Source of the DNA: Chitinophaga pinensis
Lineage (GTDB): Bacteria; Planctomycetota; Phycisphaerae; Phycisphaerales; SM1A02
Reading direction: 5' to 3'
Length of the DNA: 10,846 bases
Assembly: GCA_943329105.2 (NCBI GenBank)
Contig: CALQCP020000061.1
Location: 1 to 10,846 of the forward strand
A program made the position numbers and the translations under genes. This document shows, one piece after another, positions 6,382 through 10,846 of this stretch; position 1 is the stretch's first letter, and every line of letters starts with the position of its first letter. Under the pieces are notes generated by a model, which saw nothing but the letters and a program-made list of their open reading frames with translations, did not search any database and was not told where the DNA came from.

Positions 6382-7755
6382 TTACTTGCCGCCGCGCATC
6401 ATCAGTGCCACAACCAGCAGATTGCCGATCACGCTCACTGCTAGCAGCCCGAGCACAATGATGCCCACTGGTGTTGACCATAGGCTTGGCGCGCGCGGCA
6501 TGGAAGCGATGGCTACTTCGTCGGTTCCAGTGGCCCCCAATGCATCCATGCCAGAGATGGGGCTATCCAGTTTGGGCCGCGCGTGGACCGGTGCATCGCC
6601 CGCCGCCACCAGGTCAAGATCCTCAATGAGGTCAGCCGCGGAGTGATACCGTTCGCGTTGATCCTTGGCCATCATCATTTCAATGACCATGGAGAGGCCA
6701 CCAGAAAGATTGGGTGCAATCTGATCGGGCGGAATCAATGCATCCCGCAGGTGTTTCTGCATCACCTCCTTCGGCGCTGTTCCGTCAAATGGGACGCGAC
6801 CAGTGACCATGTGGTACAGCGTGGCGCCGAGACCGTAAATGTCAGTGGCTGGCGTTACATCGCGCGCGCGGATCTGTTCCGGCGAGATGTAATACGGAGT
6901 GCCGAAGATTTTGCCTTTTTCCTCGGTGATTGCAGCGGAGTCATCGCCCGCGCGGGCCAAGCCGAGGTCGGCCAGTTTCACTACGCCAGCCTTGTTGATC
7001 ATCAGATTCTTTGGTTTCACATCGCGGTGAATGAATCCCTTGGCGTGCGCGTGTTTCAGCGCGCTGGCTGCTTGCCGAGTGATGTGAATCGCCTCCATTT
7101 CTGGAATGCGTCGCTTGACAGTGATGCGGTCGAACACGGTGTCGCCGTCGATGTACTCCATCACAAAGAAGTACTCGCCACCGGGCGCGCGACCAACGTC
7201 GTAGGCGGCCACGATGTTGGGGTCGTTGAGTTTGGCCGCCGCTTTGCCTTCTTTGTAGAAGCGGTCGATGTACTGAGCGTCCGATGCAAACTTCTTTGGC
7301 AGAAGTTTGATGGCCACCAGTCGATCAAGGCTGAGTTGCTTGGCCAACACCACGGTGCCCATGGCGCCCGCGCCGAGCTTCTTCATGACCTCATATCCGG
7401 GGATGGACAGCGCAGCCGTGACGGCGGGCGCAGCCATGCTTGAGCCGGACTTGGACGATGGATCTTCCTCTTCGCCGATCCAACCACGGAGCGTTTCGAT
7501 CTGCTCAGCAGTGAGCACGCCACGGCCAGTAAAGACGCGAACAAACTGCGCGGCGCGTTCTTCCTTGGGAATTTGCTTGAGCACCTCAAAGGCGGCAAGC
7601 ACTTGGTCGCGCGTTGCTAACCCGCGCTCGACCGCGGCACGACCGATGAGTGTCTCAATGGAATGCCGAGCATTTGCACCGGACATAGTGGTGCCGAGGC
7701 GGGCGCGCTCCGCAGGATCCGGGGTACTGGTTGGCTTGGGGCGGGAGTCGGACAT
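6382..7755 (-). CDS. Membrane-anchored Ser/Thr protein kinase (Hanks/PknB-like)
   Basis: 457 residues from ATG 7755; an in-frame TTG at 7761 adds two residues and neither has a clear ribosome site. Numbering below counts from TTG 7761 (subtract 2 for ATG 7755). Residues about 33-96 form a helical N-terminal domain with two similar halves (ERGLATRDQVLAAF and GRGVLTAEQIETL). The kinase domain spans about 123-385: glycine loop LGAGAMGTV (129-137), VAIK with Lys152, helix C Glu171, HRDVKPKN (245-252) with catalytic Asp247, DLG (265-267) in place of DFG, GTPYYISPE (287-295), and D-I-Y-G-L-G (307-312). All catalytic residues are present, so it should be active. Residues about 432-454 form a single C-terminal membrane helix with a short RGGK tail, so the kinase faces the cytoplasm and no sizeable external sensor exists; input probably comes from partners or the N-terminal domain. 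Divergent from maf, with 89 bp between starts. Its substrates are unknown. Confidence 0.95.
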   Translation of the reverse strand: MSDSRPKPTSTPDPAERARLGTTMSGANARHSIETLIGRAAVERGLATRDQVLAAFEVLKQIPKEERAAQFVRVFTGRGVLTAEQIETLRGWIGEEEDPSSKSGSSMAAPAVTAALSIPGYEVMKKLGAGAMGTVVLAKQLSLDRLVAIKLLPKKFASDAQYIDRFYKEGKAAAKLNDPNIVAAYDVGRAPGGEYFFVMEYIDGDTVFDRITVKRRIPEMEAIHITRQAASALKHAHAKGFIHRDVKPKNLMINKAGVVKLADLGLARAGDDSAAITEEKGKIFGTPYYISPEQIRARDVTPATDIYGLGATLYHMVTGRVPFDGTAPKEVMQKHLRDALIPPDQIAPNLSGGLSMVIEMMMAKDQRERYHSAADLIEDLDLVAAGDAPVHARPKLDSPISGMDALGATGTDEVAIASMPRAPSLWSTPVGIIVLGLLAVSVIGNLLVVALMMRGGK

Positions 7756-7763
7756 CGTCAAAC

Positions 7764-7806
7764 AGTTCGCATGCGGTGCAGTGGGGTTGCTGCCGGGGTG
7801 CGAACT
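7764..7806. promoter_or_regulatory. Inverted repeat in the kinase/maf divergent promoter (candidate operator)
   Basis: AGTTCGCA (7764-7771) and its exact reverse complement TGCGAACT (7799-7806) are 27 nt apart (35 bp centre to centre). The left arm overlaps the palindrome CGCATGCG (7768-7775), and the right arm touches a TATACT box (7806-7811) that could serve as the maf -10, about 33 nt before the maf start. No -35 at normal spacing is visible (TTGCTG at 7787 is only 13 nt away), as could be expected for an activator-dependent promoter. An 8-bp match can arise by chance, so this is tentative. Confidence 0.35.
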
Positions 7807-7844
7807 ATACTTCTATTTCCTTGCACGCCGCGCAGCGTCGAACC

Positions 7845-8486
7845 ATGCACCCACTCGATGACACTGCCCTGGCCGAAGTGACAGCCCGTTCCAACGTTAT
7901 TTTGGCGAGTGGATCACCACGTCGCCGCGAACTGCTTGCGGCTGCTGGTGTTGCATTCATGGTGATGATTCCGGCGATTGATGATGCCGATGCCCCTGCC
8001 GACGGCCGTGATCCGGAACGATTCGTGATGAGTTTGGCGTGGTTTAAGGCGCGGCAGGTACTTGCAGACGCAGCCGTCCGATTTGGCAGCGCCGGTCCGC
8101 GTTGGATCCTTGCGGCCGACACGATGTGCGTTGCTGGCGGAGCGGTGATCGGCAAGCCGGCTGATGCGCGGGACGCAGCGCGGATGGTGCGGGGCTTTGT
8201 TGGTGCCACGCACGAGGTTGTCACTGGAATATGTGTGCTTGACCGGCGCAGTGGTGGTCGACGGATTTTTGTGGACACGGCGCGCGTGACACTTGGTGAA
8301 CTTTCTGATGCGGCGATCGCTGACTATGCGGCAAGTGGCGCATGGCGTGGCAAGGCTGGCGGTTACAACTACGCTGAGCGCTTGGCAGCTGGTTGGCCAC
8401 TGCAGTGTGTCGGCGACCCAGAAACAGTCATGGGTCTTCCAACACGGTTGGTCCTGCCGGCACTTGGAATGAGAGGCGCATCATGA
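7845..8486 (+). CDS. maf: Maf-family nucleoside triphosphate pyrophosphatase
   Basis: 213 residues from ATG 7845. The open frame extends upstream to 7731, but that part runs through the divergent promoter region and lacks family similarity. Maf proteins hydrolyse non-canonical or surplus dTTP/UTP-type nucleotides to the monophosphate, acting in the cytoplasm. Diagnostic motifs are ASGSPRRRELL (21-31), AADT with the catalytic Asp92 (90-93), GKP (103-105), THEVVTG (122-128) and KAGGY (170-174), followed by GDPETVMGLP (190-199). The segment between KAGGY and GDPE (NYAERLAAGW, 175-184) departs from the usual G-I-Q-G version, and the protein is slightly longer than typical (about 190-200). No clear Shine-Dalgarno sequence is seen. 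The stop overlaps the lpxK start by ATGA (8483-8486), so the two are co-translated. Confidence 0.92.
   Translation: MHPLDDTALAEVTARSNVILASGSPRRRELLAAAGVAFMVMIPAIDDADAPADGRDPERFVMSLAWFKARQVLADAAVRFGSAGPRWILAADTMCVAGGAVIGKPADARDAARMVRGFVGATHEVVTGICVLDRRSGGRRIFVDTARVTLGELSDAAIADYAASGAWRGKAGGYNYAERLAAGWPLQCVGDPETVMGLPTRLVLPALGMRGAS
8471..8476 (+). promoter_or_regulatory. Ribosome binding site of lpxK
   Basis: GAGAGG, 6 nt before ATG 8483 and inside the end of maf. It decides the lpxK start in favour of the ATGA overlap over the upstream in-frame ATG at 8393. Confidence 0.7.
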
Positions 8487-9553
8487 GTGAATCAACCCAG
8501 CCCGGTGACAGCGCCGGCGTATCCGTTGCTGCAGCGTCTGGACCGCTGCATCGGGCGCTTGCACCGTTGGCGCACATGGCGGCATTTGCTTACGGAATGG
8601 GTGTGAGCGCTCGCAATTCACTCTGGGATGCAAACATCCGAACCCCGACATCCGTTGGAATTCCAGTGATCAGTGTTGGAAATGTTTCAGTGGGCGGCAC
8701 GGGAAAGACGCCGTTTGTTCGCTGGTGTGTTGAGGTGTTGCAGGCGTCCGGTCATCATCCGGTGATTGCGCTACGTGGCTACGGGGCACGCGATGGAGTA
8801 TCGGATGAAGCGGAAGAGTTTCGAGCGATGCTTCCTGGAGTTCCGGTGGCGGTTGGTGCGGATCGCGTGGCATCCATAGCGCGTGCGCGCGCAGCAGATC
8901 AACGTATTGATTGCGCGGTACTTGATGACGCGTTTCAGCATCGACAGATTGCTCGCGACTTGGACATTGTGCTGGTGGATGCTGGCAGACCTGCCATCAA
9001 CGGCGCGCTGTTGCCGGCGGGTTGGCTCCGCGAGCCAGCGCGTGCGCTGCGCCGAGCCAACATGGTGATTGTGACGCGCGCCACGTGTATCGATCCCATC
9101 CTTGCAGCGCAGATCGAGCGTCTGCATGGCGCGCCGCCTGCGGCGTGGACGCGTCATGCGTGGACGCGTGTGGAGCGGTTTGGTGCTGGCGGTCGGGACA
9201 TGCCGCTCGCAGCGCTTGATGGCGCGCACTTGGTGGTGGCGACGGCGCTCGCGCGTCCGGAGGCGTTCGTGGCTGATGTGGCAGCGCATGGTGGACGCAT
9301 CGCGGGCGATTTCCGGTTTCGTGATCATCACGCGTTTACGAGTCATGACGTTGAGACGATCGCCGCGCGGGCTCGTGCCACGGGCGCGGCGGTCATCTGC
9401 TCGGGGAAGGACTGGGCCAAGCTGTCTCGGCTGGTTCACGAGCCGGCCGGGGTGGAATGGCTGGTTGTGCGGGCTGGGATGGCGTATTTGGATGGTGAAG
9501 CAGGGGTCCGGGCGGCGCTTTCCGGCGTTGTGCCCGGTTTGACACGCCCATAA
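8483..9553 (+). CDS. lpxK: Tetraacyldisaccharide 4'-kinase
   Basis: 356 residues. LpxK phosphorylates the 4' position of the lipid A disaccharide precursor at the inner membrane with ATP. The N-terminal region (about 25-45) is hydrophobic/amphipathic, fitting membrane association. It is followed by VISVGNVSVGGTGKTP (62-77), the family's Walker A. Further marks are ALRGYG (96-101), VLDDAFQHR (146-154; the usual form is DDGFQHR, so Gly is replaced by Ala), DLDIVLVDA (159-167), the DHHAFT segment (281-286) matching the conserved D-H-H, and SGKDWAKL (307-314), a variant of the T-E-K-D-x-V-K-L motif. Length is slightly above the typical 310-350. It is read with maf through an ATGA overlap. Its presence argues for a lipid A-bearing outer membrane. 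Other lpx genes are not in this window. Confidence 0.95.
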   Translation: MSESTQPGDSAGVSVAAASGPLHRALAPLAHMAAFAYGMGVSARNSLWDANIRTPTSVGIPVISVGNVSVGGTGKTPFVRWCVEVLQASGHHPVIALRGYGARDGVSDEAEEFRAMLPGVPVAVGADRVASIARARAADQRIDCAVLDDAFQHRQIARDLDIVLVDAGRPAINGALLPAGWLREPARALRRANMVIVTRATCIDPILAAQIERLHGAPPAAWTRHAWTRVERFGAGGRDMPLAALDGAHLVVATALARPEAFVADVAAHGGRIAGDFRFRDHHAFTSHDVETIAARARATGAAVICSGKDWAKLSRLVHEPAGVEWLVVRAGMAYLDGEAGVRAALSGVVPGLTRP

Positions 9554-9583
9554 CCATTGCAATTCGGTGGATATGCGGGGGAT

Positions 9584-9616
9584 AAGGTTGTCAACTGCAA
9601 TGTTGCACAACCCTTT
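9584..9616 (+). terminator. Possible terminator after maf-lpxK
   Basis: A stem in which 9586-9595 pairs with 9602-9612 (one bulged base, 6-nt loop) lies about 30 bp after the lpxK stop and is followed by a short CTTTAAT stretch. The stem is only about 9 bp and the T-run is weak, so termination would be leaky if real. Confidence 0.4.
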
Positions 9617-9646
9617 AATCTGCCAACACTTGCGCCCTCCTGCATC

Positions 9647-9675
9647 TTGACTCGATGTGTCATTCGGCGCATACT
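9647..9675 (+). promoter_or_regulatory. Sigma70-type promoter for the HU-dnaB unit
   Basis: TTGACT (9647-9652), a 17-bp spacer and CATACT (9670-9675), one mismatch from consensus in the -35 and two in the -10. It predicts a start of transcription near 9682 and an approximately 50-nt leader before the HU ATG. It is the best-formed promoter in the window. Confidence 0.72.
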
Positions 9676-9720
9676 GCGCACTCTCGTTGGGCGGCGAAGC
9701 CCCGAGACCGCACACCAAGC

Positions 9721-9725
9721 AGGAG
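9721..9725 (+). promoter_or_regulatory. Ribosome binding site of the HU-family gene
   Basis: AGGAG located 7 nt before ATG 9733. It excludes the upstream in-frame ATG at 9655, which would lie within the promoter. Confidence 0.82.
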
Positions 9726-9732
9726 CCACCAC

Positions 9733-10062
9733 ATGTCCACCGTCACCAAGAAAGAACTGATTGAACGGCTTGCCGAACAGTCAGGACTCAAGCGACAAGA
9801 TGTGCGTCAAGTGGTTCAAGGCTTTCTTGATGAAGTCATCAATGAGCTCGGCAAGGGTAATCGGCTTGAATTCCGTGACTTTGGCATCTTTGATGTGCGC
9901 GAGCGCGCCGAGCGCGTGGCGCAAAATCCAAAGACGCTTGAGCGCGTGATGGTGCCTGCGAAGCGCACCGCACGCTTCCGCGTTGGCCGATTGATGAAGC
10001 AATGCGTCGACCAAGAGTCGGCCGTTCCAGTGCTCGCTGGTAGCGCATCCGGAGCCGAGTAA
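9733..10062 (+). CDS. HU/IHF-family DNA-binding protein
   Basis: 109 residues. HU/IHF proteins are dimeric nucleoid proteins that bend DNA. The N-terminal helices begin TKKELIERLAEQSGL (5-19) and continue to about 40. The core strand signature FRDFGIFDVRERAER (47-61) leads into the beta-arm with NP (65-66), whose proline intercalates into DNA in this family, and VPAKRTARFRVGRLMK (74-89) closes the fold. The last approximately 17 residues (QESAVPVLAGSASGAE) are a tail beyond the roughly 90-residue HU norm, uncharged apart from two acidic residues. I cannot separate HU from IHF subunits by sequence here. It has its own promoter, and dnaB follows after 47 bp with no terminator between, so the two are probably co-transcribed. 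Confidence 0.94.
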   Translation: MSTVTKKELIERLAEQSGLKRQDVRQVVQGFLDEVINELGKGNRLEFRDFGIFDVRERAERVAQNPKTLERVMVPAKRTARFRVGRLMKQCVDQESAVPVLAGSASGAE

Positions 10063-10095
10063 TCCGACGCGCACCGCGCGTTCAAACGCGCACCT

Positions 10096-10101
10096 GAGGA
10101 G
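10096..10101 (+). promoter_or_regulatory. Ribosome binding site of dnaB
   Basis: GAGGAG, 8 nt before ATG 10110, a strong site that sets the dnaB start. Confidence 0.82.
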
Positions 10102-10109
10102 CAGCACGC

Positions 10110-10846
10110 ATGGAAGATCAGTCAGGTTTCAACGGTCGCCCTGGCGATCGTTCCTCTCGTCGCCGCGACGCGGTACGCAGAACGGTTTCCGATCCCACCG
10201 AGGTAGCTCGGCTGTTCTCAGCATTGCCGCCGGCCGCGCCGGAAGCGGAGATGAGTTTGTTGGGGGCAATGATCGTCGATCCAAAGATGATCGCTGATGT
10301 GATTGGAATTGTCAGCCAGCCAGATGACTTTGCCAAGGCTGGACACGGCACGATTTTCCAACACATGGTGGCGCTGTACGACGCGACGGCGACCATGGAA
10401 ATCGTCTCACTGGTGCAACGACTCAAGGACCATGGTGTTCTTGATGATGTTGGCGGTGCGGCGTACCTGATGGACTTGGCCGAAGGTGTTGCTACCGCCG
10501 CCAATGCAGCGGAATACGCGCGCATTGTTCGCGAGAAGGCCACGCTGCGCGAACTGATTCGCGCTGCAGGGGAAATTTTGGTTGATGCACATCAATCACG
10601 GCAAGATCCGGTCATCACGCTTGGTGAAGCAGAGTCACGCATCTTTGCGATCGCGCAGCGCCGTGAAGCGCGTGCCGCGTCCACTTTGCGCGAATTGTTA
10701 GATGAAACCATCCGGACGCTTGAGCAGAATGAAGGCAAGCACGTGACGGGTGTGCCCACCGGTTTCGATGAACTTGATGAGATGCTCAGTGGCCTGCAGC
10801 GCGGCGAGATGATCATCTTGGCGGCGCGCCCATCGATGGGTAAGAC
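10110..10846 (+). CDS. dnaB: Replicative DNA helicase DnaB, 5' part only
   Basis: 245 codons are present; the right edge cuts the gene within the Walker A motif (ARPSMGK, 239-245). DnaB is the hexameric replication-fork helicase that unwinds DNA with ATP and binds primase through its N-terminal domain. A basic, Arg/Ser-rich leader (about 1-30) precedes the N-terminal domain (about 38-140) with PEAEMSLLGAMIVDP (44-58), the GVLDDVGGAAYLMDL string (109-123) and AAEYARIVREKATLREL (133-149). The linker helix follows (about 170-210), then the start of the RecA-like domain: VPTGFDELDEMLSGLQRGE (215-233). An intact dnaB is normally about 450-500 residues, so about half is missing. The leader is longer than in E. 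coli DnaB. It is probably transcribed with the HU gene. Confidence 0.96.
   Translation, partial: MEDQSGFNGRPGDRSSRRRDAVRRTVSDPTEVARLFSALPPAAPEAEMSLLGAMIVDPKMIADVIGIVSQPDDFAKAGHGTIFQHMVALYDATATMEIVSLVQRLKDHGVLDDVGGAAYLMDLAEGVATAANAAEYARIVREKATLRELIRAAGEILVDAHQSRQDPVITLGEAESRIFAIAQRREARAASTLRELLDETIRTLEQNEGKHVTGVPTGFDELDEMLSGLQRGEMIILAARPSMGK

Noticed and set aside
6583..7443. Plus-strand open frame of 286 codons
   Set aside because: Lies wholly antisense to the kinase domain with all its catalytic motifs; no similarity recognised.
7787..7811. TTGCTG plus TATACT as a complete sigma70 promoter for maf
   Set aside because: The spacing is only 13 bp, well below the 16-18 bp needed; only the -10-like box is kept as a note.
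8771..9718. Minus-strand open frame of 315 codons
   Set aside because: Antisense to lpxK and across the HU promoter; Arg/His/Thr-rich shadow frame.
1..10846. CRISPR arrays, insertion sequences, tRNA or rRNA genes, defence islands
   Set aside because: No regularly spaced repeats, transposase motifs, tRNA-like T-loops or rRNA segments were seen on reading both strands; genes are housekeeping or lineage-typical.

Overview
The window most resembles a chromosomal segment from a Planctomycetota bacterium, probably of the Phycisphaerae type. This is inferred from content: two adjacent prepilin-like proteins with the F-T-L-V-E-L-L-V-V signature, a membrane-anchored serine/threonine kinase with a helical N-terminal domain, a flotillin/NfeD cluster, and an lpxK gene, which implies lipid A and an outer membrane. 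No rRNA or other phylogenetic marker is present, so the class assignment is tentative. Composition looks even and moderately GC-rich, with no sign of recent transfer.

Layout from left to right. Positions 1-3301 (minus strand) hold a tight three-gene membrane-quality cluster. A long ClpP-class NfeD protease is read first, then a short NfeD overlapping it by an ATGA junction, then a FloA-type flotillin 9 bp further on that runs off the left edge. Positions 3327-3363 hold a strong intrinsic terminator that ends the neighbouring operon. Positions 3388-5309 (minus strand) hold two paralogous type IV pilin/T2SS-like prepilin proteins in tandem, very probably one transcript. Positions 5310-5883 hold a 574-bp gene-free stretch unusually rich in short perfect hairpins and palindromes, and it is the most puzzling part of the window. 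Then come a RidA-family deaminase (plus, 5884-6345), a convergent Ser/Thr kinase (minus, 6382-7755), and, divergent from the kinase, a maf nucleotide pyrophosphatase and lpxK joined by another ATGA overlap (plus, 7845-9553). After a gap with a plausible terminator and a well-formed sigma70-type promoter come an HU/IHF-family DNA-binding protein (plus, 9733-10062) and the start of replicative helicase dnaB (plus, from 10110), cut by the right edge inside its Walker A motif.

Functionally these are mostly housekeeping or lineage-typical genes: membrane microdomain organisation and protease (NfeD/FloA), surface or secretion fibre components (pilins), metabolite damage control (RidA, Maf), kinase signalling, lipid A synthesis (LpxK) and chromosome structure/replication (HU, DnaB). 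I did not find a CRISPR array, insertion sequence, tRNA, rRNA or defence system. The best leads for something undescribed are the structured intergenic region 5326-5870, the unusual C-terminal motif shared by the two pilins, and an inverted repeat in the kinase/maf divergent promoter.
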